Source of the DNA: Ganoderma boninense
Lineage: Eukaryota > Basidiomycota > Agaricomycetes > Polyporales > Polyporaceae
Length of the DNA: 64,000 nt
Direction of reading: 5' to 3'
Assembly: GCA_002900995.3 (NCBI GenBank)
Contig: CM035315.1
Coordinates: forward strand, 1,528,812-1,592,811
Shown: positions 35,141-46,988 of the stretch, in pieces
Numbering within the stretch: the first letter of the stretch is position 1
How the letters are laid out: each line of letters begins with the position of its first letter
Made by a program: the position numbers and the translations under genes
Notes under the pieces: generated by a model
Seen by the model: the letters and a program-made list of their open reading frames with translations, nothing else
Databases searched by the model: none
Told to the model about the DNA's origin: nothing

Positions 35141-36405
35141 CTATGATTGTTGCTCCACCGCCGGTATGGATGACGAAGAACCCGCAGCAGGTGCCTCGAG
35201 CTCTTGCTGCTTCGCCAACCTGTCCAGTAGGACCTTCGTGCATGTGGTCAGTGCGGCGACCTCTTCCGACTTGGGATCAGCGCACGCCGCCCAGCGGATT
35301 TTCTTGTTGCTGTCGACGAGGTACACGTAGCCGACGTGCTTATTTCCGATTCCCAGCGGTTCGCGGAGGTACCTGGGGGAGAACAACAAGAACGTTGAGA
35401 TGGGTCACCAACATTGCGCCGCAAGCGTATCACATGGAAGACGTACTCCATGTTCTGGTTGGAGATCACGTAGGTCGGCCACAATTCTTCCGGAACCTGC
35501 TTCCGGATGCCGGACTGAAAGAGGGAAACGAGCCATGACTTCACGAGATTGTCCTGCAGGTTGATTTGCACGAGTTGAAAGTGTGGGTTCGACCCAAATG
35601 CCCTTTGAGTGGACTCTACGAACTGCGCTGCTTGAATCTACACGCCAGAAGAACTTCATCTCCGACATCCATCAGAATAACGGCGGGTATGCGCACCTCG
35701 GATATCCGCGTCGTCAAAAGTGTGACGACAGAAACCTTCCCATTGAGGATATTTGTTGTATGCACCTGCTCCTCGCGGCCCACTAGCGATGCACCATGGA
35801 TATCTGGGAAATAGAGGGCTCTCTGGTCAAACCCGACTCAGCTTGTGCGCTCACGAAGCGTGCTGCAGGAGACGACGACCCGCACAATGTCCTAACAGAA
35901 ACTCACGTCTTCCCGAATCATGACCTTGGGAGCGATCCACGTCTTTCCCCCGTGTTTTCGCGTGGCGTTCAGGTCGGAGAAATGGCCGCGCATCGCTTCG
36001 CGAGCCCTGTATTTCGTTATCCGGTCAGTCACGAGCAGGAATACGAGAAACGTTGACTACGCACAAGTGTGTTCGCTCCTCCATGCGCCTGTCCTGATCC
36101 ATGAACTTCTCCTTCGTGTCTGACCACGTCTTTACCCTCGCCTTCGGGTTCTCCTTCACACCTAGTGGGCGTTGCAGTAGTGGCAACTCATTCTGCGAGA
36201 CGGCCGCTGCCGCATCCGCCACTGGTGCGGTCTCCTTCGCCTTCCCTTTTGCCTGAGAAACGGACGCGTTGCTGGGAGAAGTAGAAAGCTGGTCTGACTG
36301 CCGTTGTGGTGTGGTAGACACGTAGCGAGCGCGGAGCGAGAGATAGCGTGAAGTGGGCTTGAAGCTGGCGTGGACGCTAGAACGCAAGGAAGGGAGAGAC
36401 CGCAT
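35141..36405 (-). CDS. ATP10: Mitochondrial ATP synthase assembly factor ATP10
   Basis: ATP10 is a mitochondrial inner-membrane chaperone needed to assemble the Fo sector (subunit 6) of ATP synthase. The start at 36405 opens an Arg/Ser-rich targeting peptide (MRSLPSLRSSVHASFKPTSR). The middle exons give HGGKTWIAPKVMIREDKALY, FPDIHGASL and VVTLLTTRISEIQSAQFVES. They continue FQLVQINLQDNLVKSWLVSL and FQSGIRKQVPEELWPTYV. After an intron near 35375-35440 the conserved C-terminus reads RYLREPLGIGNKHVGYVYLV and IRWAACADPKSEEV. These match the family order and length. The gene shows no obvious defect and is a good marker of conserved gene content between the two accessory blocks. Confidence 0.9.
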
Positions 36406-37625
36406 GGTGATCGAGACTCTGTTGCCCGCCGAGACTGGATGTTGGCGAACTTCGTCGATCCTCGGTCGCTAGAATGCCTGCGTGTAACGTGTGGACCAGA
36501 CGTTACCTAGGTTTACTGCCAAGGTGGAGGTTCGGCAAACTGGATAACGAACAGAGAGGGATGAAGACGGGGGAAGAGCTCGGCGGACGGGACGTGTCGG
36601 CATTTACCTGCATCACGTGTAGCAAGTCGCGTTCGTGAACGCCGGCGGTTCGCGATTCGCGTCGAGCTCGAGCTTGTCGCGTTTCCCCGTCGTCTCTCCC
36701 GACTTCGCCATCCTGCTCGGTGCGCAACGACCTCCACATGCATCGCATCTTGTACGCATAACAACTATGTGCATTATCATGATCTTCATGGCTGCGTGTA
36801 TGCGTGTAGGGGTGCATACTGGAGACGAAGTAGCCCCCCATGTTCGTCTGTCCTGTTGACTTTTGCAGCCTCTACGGATTTGCAATCGCTGGCTTCTAAT
36901 GACAAGGGAGACCACGACACGAAGACCCTGTACCTCAGACATTCTCGGAAACTGCGGAACACTGCACAGTCCCAAGTGTTCGTAACGTTGAAAGTGCGTC
37001 CACCCTGGCCGTGGCTCTATGTTCCCTCAATATCGGATGTCTTAGGATCGTGCCGCCTGAGGTGCTGTCCAAAACAGCTCTTCTGACATCTTGAACAGGG
37101 CATTCCGTGTGGTTCAGCAGCTGGAGCATGCAGCGCATCGGCCGCACGTTTTGTCATCACGCAAGTTAGAGGCGTGCAGCCTAGGTGCCCCGTGCGCGAC
37201 ATGCATGATCTTGAAGCAGTAAGCCATGTCCCTCATTCTAAACAAGTTTGACACTCCCTGCTTGCGCCACGCTGACCCGCCGCCATGGAGGTCTCGATCA
37301 TGCATGTAACGTCGATGCGCACGGGGCCGGATGTCGGCGCGCAACGAGGGGTCAAAACGAGGCGTCTATGCCCGAGGTGCATTGCCTCGTTCGTGCGGGT
37401 GTGTATGTGATCCCACGCGAGGTCGACACTGGGGGAGGCAATCCCGAAACCAACTGCGTGCGTCTTCTCCTTCGAGGGTCCTGTCCGGATCCCCATTTTC
37501 GCCGTATGTCCAGTGACCTGACACAGGAACAGGCGGATTCTCACTGGGGTGTCCTGTGACATTCATTTTCGACTGGCAGTCGTCAAAGCATCTGCGCTTC
37601 TCCGCAGAGGTCATTGACACTTCGA
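36406..37625. other. Intergenic region
   Basis: No supported gene. The left end is the promoter of ATP10. Confidence 0.35.
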
Positions 37626-38012
37626 ATGTCCACTCCCAAGCGCAAACGAGCAGAGTCGGAAATCGGGACGCGTGCGCGACTGCCGGTCGTGGGTTGCCAA
37701 ATCGATCCACGCATACCACAGGACACCACAAACCGTCACACGACGCCGCAGCCCACGACACCGTCGCGTCGATCGAGCACCGATATCGCAGGACCTCTCA
37801 CCACCGGCCGTTATCCGCACGCCTCCGCGACAGAGATGCTTCTAGAATGCTGGACTGCCGGTAAGTATGGGTTGGTGAGCGTGCACTGCCAAACCCCGTG
37901 AAGACTCTGCTTATCGTTCGTGTCTGCAGGCCTTCGCCTTCGCTTGATCGCACGACGAGGACTGAGCCGGTGTTCAGAGTTCAGACCCTCGGACCTTGAG
38001 CCTGTTCTGTAG
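37626..38012 (+). CDS. Putative small orphan protein (105 aa, two exons)
   Basis: The start at 37626 reads MSTPKRKRAESEIGTRARLP, a basic start that looks like a nuclear-localisation signal. Exon 1 (37626-37860) ends at a perfect donor (GTAAGT), and a good acceptor (TGTCTGCAG) ends at 37929. The join is phase 1 and exon 2 continues LRLRLIARRGLSRCSEF to TAG at 38010-38012. The total of 318 nt is exactly in frame. No domain is recognised. Support is the splice signals and start context only. Confidence 0.33.
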
Positions 38013-39684
38013 ACGGAAATGTGGACCGGATCCCTTTCGCTCTGGCGCGATTGCAATCCGATACAGCACTGCAGCACGATTCATCAGCCAGAACGTTGTG
38101 TTGGGCTCAGGAATTCTGTGGATACCCTTGCTCATGTGCGTTGCGTTTGGCGCACCGCGCATTCAGCGTCATCTGACGAACTCACATTACAGTGTCCACA
38201 GCGCAAGCCATATCCACGCGCATCAGGGGTGCGCTCCGGATATTAACTTCGCAGCGAACGAACACCCTTGTGCTTACTCGTTCGAGCGGTGCGAGACCCT
38301 TTCCTAGGCGGTATTGCGCAGGGACGAGGATCCCCCTTGCCGCGGGCAAAGGAGCCTCGACAACGCATATGACCTAGGCTGAACAGGAATAAACGTCTGG
38401 TTACCAACGGGCATGCCCGGTATTACGTGGCTGGCAGATGGGCGACCTCAATGACACTAGTTCGTGGAACAGAAGGCTGAGATGAAACGTTTGCATCAGC
38501 GAGCGGAAGCATCCTCACTCGAATATGTGGTGTGCAAAACTTATTTGATACGCACGATGTGGAACAAGGTGCGAACACCCCAACGTTGATCCCTCTGAAC
38601 GTTGGTGCTCATGGTCTTGCTGCGTCACCAGCCACAGCCTTTGCGACCTTTCTGTAAGTAAGGACGCGTGACGAGTGCACCTGACGGGACCAGGTTAGCA
38701 CCGTGATAGGTCAAGAAAGTAGGTACCGAGTGACGAGTTTGCGCTACCCATCACAGCGACCCTGCAGAGCCACACATCGCAATGTTAGCCTTAGCCTTTT
38801 GGTTTCTTTCAGATACCAACAGGGTGTTGGCGGTTTGCAGGACCACACCATGCTTCTAGACTTGCCGAGGATATCCCCAGTGCAGGTCGGATATCCAGCT
38901 CGACGCGGTTCTAAACACATCCACAACGCTTACAAGTTCAGTACGGCGGTGCCACACCCTAGATTTTGTTGCACCCTGGATTGCTAACGGGGATGGAGGT
39001 GTCGAGCGATTGCTGCCCCAAAAGCACGGAGGCCGGGATCGCGACCCGCTGCGGAGGTCGAGCGTCGAGGAAAGCTGTGCCGGGAAGCGCCCACACGGAC
39101 CGACGCGTGTGAGTATGCGGCGATCAGATCTGTCTGGAAACGCAGCACCCGAGATTATTGTCCCGTCTGTGTTGTCCTCGTTGTTCACTCAGTACGCCCT
39201 TCTTACGCATATTCATGGATACGCACCCTGAATTGTCTTGTACAGCCTTCGCTGTAGTGCGACGCAATACCTGTAACTCTGGCGGTCTCGCTTACCCTGC
39301 TCGCTTGGCGATGGCCTGCAGAAGCGCATCGATCGCACGTTGTCACCCGCCGTTCATTATGCAAAGCTCTGCGTTGTGCGGCAGAGACACCGAGAAGGGC
39401 AGGATCACCAGGCCGTATCTTCAAATTTCTGGTCGCTTCCTTTTTTCCCAGTCCAATCGGGCAGGCGAGCCTGCCTCCGTGCAAGCTCCAGCGATCACTC
39501 GGTGCCTCATGGCGGGCACGCCCGAGCCAGCCCTTTGTCACGTTCTGCCAGGTTTATACTTAAGCCCTCCCGCCCTCCGCTTGGATTTCCCCTGGGTCCT
39601 CTCTACGCTCTGCGAGCTCTTTGCGAGCACACACGCTCCTCCGTCTCCCCTCACTCTCGCCAACCCCCTTCTCCTCTAGCCGAC
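38013..39684. other. Intergenic region and kinase promoter
   Basis: No supported gene is seen before the kinase ATG at 39685. A CT-rich tract near 39625-39675 precedes the start, as is common in fungal promoters and leaders. Confidence 0.4.
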
Positions 39685-42119
39685 ATGGTGCCCTCTCCTC
39701 AGTCCCCCGCTTCACCCACGCCACCGGCGATCGGCACCTACATCGACCACGGCGCGCTGCAGCTCGTCGAGATTCTTGGCTATGGTGGCTACGGCATCGT
39801 CTATCGTGCAGTCGACACCTTCTCGTCAAATCCCAAGTCCTACGCCGTCAAGTGTCTCCCCCACTCGAACAAGCGCTCCGCCACCCGCCAGCGCCAACTA
39901 CACATCCGCGAAATCACTCTCCACCAGCTCGCATCCGGTCACCCGAACGTGGTGACGCTTCACCGCGTCTTTGAGAACGACCAATACACCTTCCTCGTCA
40001 TGGATTACTGTCAGGATGGTGACCTTTTCACTCAGATCCTCCACAAGCGGCGTTATCTCGGTCATGACGCCCTCATCAAGGAGGTTTTTCTTCAGCTGCT
40101 CGACGCGGTTGACTACTGCCACTCCCTTAATATTTATCATCGCGACTTGAAGCCCGAGAACGTCCTCTGCTTCGACGACGGCATGCGTCTCGCGATCACC
40201 GACTTCGGGCTCGCGACTACGGAGCGCATGAGCACCGAGTTTCGCACAGGCAGTGTCTACCACATGAGCCCAGGTGTGTCTCCTCCTTCGTTCGATCCCT
40301 TACTCTCCGCTGACAAGGCCTTCCAGAATGCCAAGGCGGTTACTTCGCACCCACGCGCAACTACTCGCCACTATTTAACGACATATGGTCGCTGGGAATC
40401 ATCCTCCTCAACCTCATCACGGGCCGTAACCCGTGGAAGTCGGCCTCGGCGGACGACTGCACCTTCCAGGCTTACCTCAAGGACCCGCACCGCTTCCTTC
40501 CCACCGTCCTCCCCATCTCCGAAGAGGTCAACCACCTGCTCGTGCGCGTGCTGGAGGTCGACTGGCGCAGGCGTATCACGCTGCGCGAGATGCGCCTCGC
40601 GTTCAAGTCGATCGAGAGCTTCTACTCGCCGGATGTGGTCTTCGAGGACTCGATGGCGCGGTGTCCCTGGGAGGCCGGCCTCAACCCTGATCCTGACAGC
40701 GACTCCTCCGCCGAGGCAGAGCCTGAACCCCAGGATCTTCCAGAGCAGCAGGAGTCCCATGAGGACTTCGCCTCCGCCTGGAGTGACGGCTCCGACTCCG
40801 AGATGGTCTTCGCCCGCGAGGGCTCGATCCACCCCAAGGGCTCCCCCTCCTGGAGCACCTCCTTCGACACTCGCCGTCCCGATGACGGTGCTGCCGCCTC
40901 TACCTACTCCCGTTCCATGTCCCCCAGCCCCGACACAGCGTCCCTTTATACTACAACGAAGCTATTCGAGGCCCTCCAGACCCCCGGACAAAGCCCGGCC
41001 TCCACGTACTCTGTTCTGTCTTCCTCGCCCTCGATCCCGTCGCCACCGGTGACCCCGTACGGAGGCAGCACGTGGGGTGAAGGTCGCGCAGGTCGCCCGA
41101 AGCTCGTTCTCACCGTGGACACGGAAACGCATCGGCCCGAGTACTACGACAACAGCGTCACGATGCTGTCTGCGACGGAATCGTCGATGCACACCGCCCT
41201 CGACACCGCTCTCGAGTCGAACTGGGATGGGTACATGTACTCGCCGTTGGTCACCAGCGCAATCGCGACCGCGAAGGCGTCCCCGTACGGCGATTCGCGC
41301 GAGGACATGGGCATGATCATCACGCCCGCGACCGCGACCGAGGACCACGACATGGATGAGGAGGAGCTTCCCGAGATCGACGTGTACGACTCGCTCCCTT
41401 CCGCACACCCCGAGTCGCCCGTCCTCGGGCTCAACCTCGGTGCAAACCGCGTCGTCGTCGAAGACGACGCGCAGTCTGAGTACAGCTGGAAGCAGCTCTG
41501 CCCCTGGTTCAACCCAAACGTCACGCCCGCGACCAACACGACGACCACGACGAACAACACGGCCGCGTTCTCGTTTTTTACAGTCCACGCGACGCCGGCG
41601 CCCTCGCGACAGCCGTCGCCGCGCGAGCACGTCGCATGGCCCGACTTCTCCTTCGGGGCGTCCGCCGCACCCTCCTCGCCCCACTCGCTCCCAGAGAAAC
41701 TCTCCCAATCGCGCCCCGAGTCGCCCGCCCACCACAAGCCGCGTACCTCCAGCTTCTTCCACCCGATTCGCCTCTTCCCGCGCCGCTCGATGTCGCCCCT
41801 GCGCCGCCGCTCGCGCTCGCCTGGCCGCGGCCGCGGCAAGACGCGGCAGACGGAGTCCGTGCCCGAGAACTCGTTCTCGGCGAACTGGGTGATCTCAGTA
41901 TCGACGAGCGGGTCGCCGTCGCCGCAGCCGCAGCCGTACCGGTGTGTGGGCGCTGTGCAGCCGACGCATGTCCGCGTGGGTGGCGGTGGAGTCGCCGAAA
42001 AGGAGAGCGCGCACCCGACGCACTCGACGCTGACGGAGGACGCGCGTCCGCGGCGCAAGCGTCTCCGGTCGGCCCGCGACTGGCTCTCGCGGATGACGGG
42101 CACCCTGCCGTCGTCGTGA
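39685..42119 (+). CDS. Ser/Thr protein kinase with long Ser/Pro-rich tail (Ran1/Sks1-like)
   Basis: The start at 39685 reads MVPSPQSPASPTPPAIGTYI. The kinase domain has the Gly-loop GYGGYGIVYRA, the VAIK-type lysine in YAVKCLPHS, the catalytic loop YHRDLKPENVL, DFGLA and, across the intron at 40274-40326, SPECQGGY. Later motifs are DIWSLGIILLNLITGRNPW and RRITLREM. All catalytic residues (K, E, HRD, DFG, APE-like SPE) are present. Ran1/Pat1/Sks1-type fungal kinases act in nutrient or developmental control. The C-terminal 480 or so residues are low complexity, with acidic runs, many SP/TP sites and a basic RRRSRSPGRGRGK patch, ending MTGTLPSS. The single short intron falls in the activation segment. 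Confidence 0.9.
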
Positions 42120-42484
42120 CTATCTGCTGTGTCGCGCTGGTGGTCGTGAACTTGTACTACTGGTAACTTATTGTCTGTATTGGTTTTTCGGTTTTGGATT
42201 TCCTTTCTCTCTCGCATTCGCATACTACACACTCATCGCATACGCATCAGCATCCACAGCATCAGCATTCATCGTTCCCCTGCATTCCCGCACCGCGCAC
42301 CCGCATCACTTTACGACCTCTTACGAGCGCATCCACCACATACCATCGCATTACTTCTGTCGTATTCTGCAGGCTTTCAGTGTATCATCTTCGGCATCGT
42401 CGTCTCGTTTTCGTTTTCGTTCATCGTCGTGTACCAAAAGCTGTACATTTTGTTTCCATATCTTTATCTCGGTAGAGCCGTGTA
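42120..42484. other. 3' flank of the kinase gene
   Basis: A T-rich, CAT-repeat-rich stretch (around 42220-42350) without a gene, most likely 3' untranslated region and flank. Confidence 0.4.
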
Positions 42485-42785
42485 CTGTAGTCGCCCTAAT
42501 TGTAACAATGCTGTGTGACACTTAACAATTTTGTCGGGGAGATTCCGGGCGGAGCCGTATGTTTCACCAATCTCAAGTGAGTAGTTTTATAAGCCTGTTG
42601 TACAATGCATAGCGACGATTTTGAGGCTCGTAGCTAGCGAAGAGAAAATGGGAGGCAACGATTAGACGCCCGTTTTCGGCGCCTGGCAGTTCAAAGAGGG
42701 TCATTTGTGACGTGACAAAAAGCAAGTTAACAAAACAACGGCCCATCGTGACGTGACAAAATTGTTATAATTAGGGCGACTACAG
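42485..42785. mobile_element. MITE with TA target duplication (Tc1/mariner-type)
   Basis: Inverted termini of 25 bp are seen at 42485-42509 (starting CTGTAGTCGCCCTAAT) and 42761-42785 (ending ATTAGGGCGACTACAG). They differ at one base. Both ends are flanked by TA (42483-42484 and 42786-42787), a target-site duplication typical of Tc1/mariner/pogo elements. The 301-bp interior has no coding frame. It contains a repeated word, GTGACGTGACAAAA, at about 42707 and 42749. This is a non-autonomous element, and no transposase gene lies in the window. Confidence 0.85.
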
Positions 42786-42787
42786 TA

Positions 42788-44430
42788 CGTTCGTAGCTCA
42801 GAGGACGCCCCGGGATCTCGGACTGGCTCTGTCTCGCAGCAGTGTCCTCTTACAGTTTACTCTAGTGTGTCGTCCCTAGTGGGCACCAACCCCTCGTGTA
42901 TGCACCCTTACGATCATCTGTATGCCTTATGCCACACGTATGCCCACACGCAAATCACATTCGGTTGCATTCTAACTTTCGTCTGACTACGCTTGAATAT
43001 CTGCGGGTGTCCTCAATGTCTTACTGTGATCTCTTGCATGGCGTGTAGCGGAGCCCGACTTCTTCATACGCGTACAGGATGCCCAGACACACTCGTTGCA
43101 TCGGCGTTTCTTTGAACTGTAGGACATCGGATTGCTTGCAATGAAACTTCATAAAATTCACATTCACGGAGGGTGTCAGAAGATATTTCTAGAGCAGCCG
43201 TCACAGAACTCGACACCGGTCTGACTTCACACACCGCCCGCAGCTGAGGCAAACAAATGAAAGTCTAAGGCATGAGCGGGAGACACCTAGTCGTCAGAAG
43301 TTAGAGCGTCGACCACATTCAGATCCACTGAGTGGTGGGGCGGAGTCGCGAACTTTCCCCTCCTTCCGCTGACGGATGACTCCTGGTCAGCCGTAAAGTC
43401 GGGACGCCGAGGGAAAAGTGTAGGGTTCAGATCGAAGCCCTGAGCATTTCCGCCCCTCTCGCACCACAACGCTAGTACTGCGTGCCGGAGGCCGAGCGGA
43501 GGTCCTCCAAAACGGACACTCATGGGTCCGGGGTCGGCGCGTTCGATTGGTAAGTCTGTATATGGCGTCAGTGGTGGAAGGGGACGGGCCTCCAACCCGG
43601 CTCCGACTATTCTAACCCGCTGCATTCTGGGTCTGTTCTAGGGCAGTTGGAGCACACGAGAAGGCGGTGGGTGCTGCGGGTGGGATCGAGGGTGACGAGG
43701 GCCTCGCACCAGCAACTGGTTGGGTAGAAGTCGGCTGCGGTATCTCGAGGAGTCCGCAATCGCGATCGAAGGTTGCGATGGGCGGTCTGGATGGACAGAT
43801 ACAGGATCCGTGAACCTTCGCCTAAGAGCTTATGGAGGAAGCTTGAACTAGAACACCCGGCCCGAGGCCAACATGCTAACCTAGGCACTGCGGTCGCTGT
43901 CCTAGGAAGTAAATGGGAGAGAGGCCCGGTAGAAGGGCATTCTAAGTCGTCTAACGAAGCGAAGTGGGAGGTTTATGGTGCCCAGGGGACCTCCGACGAG
44001 GTCGTTGTGCTGAAAGGTTCTACGATCAGCACCTTCATGGGCGACATAATGCAATAACTCGATCACTCACCCTGAGCGGGCCTATCACCACATGAAAAGG
44101 TAATACGTGTCGCGATGGATCCATGCTTTGCGATCGCTGCTTGCATGTGTTTGCACCCGTGTACCGCAGACTGGTGAGCTTGACAGTTGCCAGGGAGGAC
44201 TAGAATGAACCGATAGGTAGCTTCTACCATTAAGACAGACTCGACGCCACCTCCACAGGACTGTGGCGTATGAGCAACAAGGCGGAGAACTGTTTGGAGA
44301 CGACAAGGATCCGACTATGGGCACACTCATAACTGGATGAAGCGTGCCACAGGAGAGCATGTCTGCATATACGGCTCCACATTGCGATCCCCAAGGGACC
44401 GAAAAAAGTTACACGGAAGGTCAGATTGCT
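42788..44430. other. Gene-poor stretch
   Basis: Minus-strand frames at 43287-43625 and 43607-43888 hold a Cys-containing run (TSCWCEALVTLD, then CSNCPRTDPEC) that could be a zinc-binding fragment. No full gene can be built, and I leave it as a possible relic. Confidence 0.35.
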
Positions 44431-45290
44431 CTACCTAGCAGTCGTCTGCTGCCCACCAGATTTCTCCTGTAGGCGGTCTATGAGCTTAGCATCGGGTGCC
44501 ACCTGCGCCGGGATCTCCAGTTTCTGAGTCCCTTCTTTACGTTGCGAGCGGCTGTCCCCTCGGAAGCCGAGAAAGTACAGCCGTATGGAGTCGCCGCCGA
44601 CAGCATCACTCTGCAAGGGGGAAACATGCGATCGTCATTCGTTATCACAGGGTGGAGAGAGAGATTCACATACGAAGAACAAGGACAAAGAATGTATGTT
44701 CGCGAAGGAGGCCGTACGCAGAGGGTATTCTGTGACGCCAGTCTCACCCTCGAGAAGGGTGATGTCGATATGAGGGGTGACGTCTTCTGCTTCGGAGAAG
44801 TCGACAATGTTGGGTCGGTTCGCATATATCCGCATCCGTCGAGGAGTAAGCTCCCCTCGACCTGGACATCGATCAGCGGAAGCTCTCATCCCAAGCACAT
44901 ATCATATTCAGCGCACCTAACTTCAGCAGCACGGATCGCAGCCGAACATTCTGCGTGAAAGGGACATGGATAATGATCTGCAGAGACGGTGCGCACGCAC
45001 TGAGCTCCACACTCACGCTGGTCAAGGGTGTGCAATGAACATACCTGATCGTCCACGCCCGACTCGGCGAACTTGGAGGTATCGTCCCTCTCATCCCATG
45101 GCTTTATGAGAGCCTGGGCATCCTCTGGAACGGTCAAGTTCAAGCCGTGGACACTTGACTTGAGATGTTCGTTCTGAGATCGGCGGCACGCACATGCGCA
45201 GGCTCACTTGTGTTTGTCTATCGATCTGTAGAGGTTCCCCAGATCTAATTCCCCGAGTTGCTCTGACACGGAGTCGGCATCGTGAGACAT
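44431..45290 (-). CDS. PITH-domain protein
   Basis: PITH domains occur in TXNL1/PITHD1-type proteins that bind the proteasome; the single-domain type is small and cytosolic or nuclear. The start at 45290 reads MSHDADSVSEQLGELDLGNL. Later exons carry LNLTVPEDAQALIKPWDERD, IIIHVPFTQNVRLRSVLLKL and MRIYANRPNIVDFSEAEDV. They continue EYPLRTASFANIHSLSLFF, DSIRLYFLGFRGDSR and IPAQVAPDAKLIDRL, with TAG at 44431-44433. The order and length fit a stand-alone PITHD1-like protein without a thioredoxin domain. The junction after exon 1 (near 45198-45163) does not keep frame with the obvious GTGAGC donor, so that border is unresolved. Confidence 0.82.
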
Positions 45291-45301
45291 AGCGCAGCGA
45301 G

Positions 45302-46484
45302 ATGTTCGTCAGTGGTGAGAAGGTGGTGGTATGGGTGCAAGAGCTTGCAGCTTGCGTGTGCCCTTGATGCAGCCACCGCTTGCGCGGCCCGCTCTCCCTT
45401 TTGGGCACGGGCGGGATTCCGGGCGCCTACGAGACAGTACCACGTCGAGCTCGACGTCCACCTCCGCCGCCTCTATCGCCCCCTTCGCCGTCCACGATGG
45501 CGACGAGTTCGAAAAGTCGCGAGACTTGTCTTCTCCACATCTTCGCGGCAGACATGTCGCTGCTTCCATCCCTCGGTCTCTGCTTCTCGTCACTACTCGA
45601 CGCCCACAAAATCACCCACCTCCCTTTCAAAAGGTGACGACGTCTGGCGAATAGCCCAGGAGGCCCAGTTTGCGGAGGCCATGGCACAGAGCGAGTATTT
45701 CCCCAACCTCATGACCCCCGATGCGCTCCTCGACCTCCACGAGAGCAAGACGTTCCCGCCCTCGCGGCACACGCGCTACTCCAACACCGTCGTCGTCCGC
45801 AACAACCCCTCCATGTTCCGCATCGCGCGCGAGATTGAGGAGGGCGAACGCGAGGAGACCGTTGTCGTCGACGAAGTCGAGAGCTCCACCGACGCCATGA
45901 GGCCCATCAAGTTCCTCCACCTCCCTCCCTCCGAGCTCCAGAAACTTTACCGCGCATCCGTCATCCGGTTCGTCAAGCAGCAGACCGGCAAGGGCAAGGT
46001 CGAGCGCTACGCGATCCTCGTCGCCGTCGGCAACGGCAGGGGCCTCCTCGGCCTCGGCGAGGGCAAGGGCCCCGACTTCCCGACGGCGCTCGGCAAGGCG
46101 TTCCCGCAGGCCGTGCGCAACATGGACTACATCGAGCGCTTCGAGGACCGCACCGTCTGGACGGAGATGGAGAGCAAGTTCGGCGCGACACGCATCATCG
46201 TGCGCCCACGCCCGGTCGGGTTCGGGCTGGCGTGTAACCCGATCATCCACGAGGTCTTCAAGGTCGCCGGCATCAAGGACGCGAGCGCGAAGGTGTGGGG
46301 AAGCAGGAACCAGTACCAGGTCATGAAGGCGATCGTGCGCATGCTGCTGCCCGGCCGCGAGCCCACGCTCATGGGCAACGGCCTGGGCAGGCGCGGAAGG
46401 ACAATGGAGAAGGGCAGGGAGCTGCGGTCGGCGATGGAGCTCGAACGGGACCGTGGAAGGAAGATTATTCCGCTCCATACGTGA
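45302..46484 (+). CDS. MRPS5: Mitochondrial ribosomal protein uS5m (S5 family)
   Basis: This is a small-subunit mitoribosomal protein that contacts the decoding region. The S5 double-stranded-RNA-binding part reads RFVKQQTGKGKVERYAILVA, VGNGRGLLGLGEGKGPDFP, and ALGKAFPQAVRNMDYIERFE. The C-terminal part reads GATRIIVRPRPVGFGLACNP and VFKVAGIKDASAKVWGSRNQ. The upstream part has a basic mitochondrial-type stretch with ASRHYSTPT. No in-frame ATG precedes it in the same exon. I propose exon 1 at 45302-45314 (MFVS plus one base), with a 58-nt intron to 45372, which joins in phase 1. This start is inferred and needs RNA support. The start lies only 11 bp from that of the divergent PITH gene. Confidence 0.88.
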
Positions 46485-46988
46485 GCTAGAGAGGCTACTG
46501 GTTGAGTGGTTACAACATACATGTACATTTCGGCTAATCACTGCACTTGCTCGCGAGACCGAGAAGTTTGCGTCCCGCTGATTGCATCTTACGTTGTGAA
46601 GACGAGCTCCCTCAAGTTGACACTAAAAGTCAATGGATTGCTTTCCTGGACTGGAACCTGCGGATTTTTCCTGGGCATGCTTTGGGCCTTCCGTTTCATT
46701 TTTACAGATTCCCCTCTACCAAGGTCTACAAAGGGGCAACACGGCGTTGTGTCCATGCAACTCAGAAAGACTCTCAACGGACATGAACCTTGGTAATCGG
46801 TCCAGGTGCGTCTCGTCCGAACTTTTGACGTCGATAACGTTGCAAATTCGTTCTACAGAGATGAATACAACGTACACCGACAAGAAGTCGATGCACGACC
46901 ATTCAAACGTCGTGAAGGCGAACTATCGCAGCAAATCTAGGCCCATCATAGAAGCCCTTTAATCGTAGCGTTCTATTTCCGCCCCAGG
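46485..46988. other. Intergenic region
   Basis: This is the downstream flank of both uS5m (plus) and peptide gene 5 (minus). No gene is seen. Confidence 0.4.

Noticed and set aside
34657..35538. Plus-strand frame of 293 codons
   Set aside because: Its right half is antisense to the conserved C-terminus of ATP10; no motif.
40962..41762. Long minus-strand frame opposite the kinase tail
   Set aside because: It is an Arg/Gly/Val-rich shadow of a GC-rich coding region and has no motif of its own.
42780..42860. tRNA-like words (GTAGCTCAGAGG) near the MITE end
   Set aside because: No complete cloverleaf with matching acceptor stem and T-arm could be drawn.
43287..43888. Possible Cys-rich (zinc-binding) gene
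   Set aside because: Two overlapping fragments do not join into a model and no start or full domain is visible.
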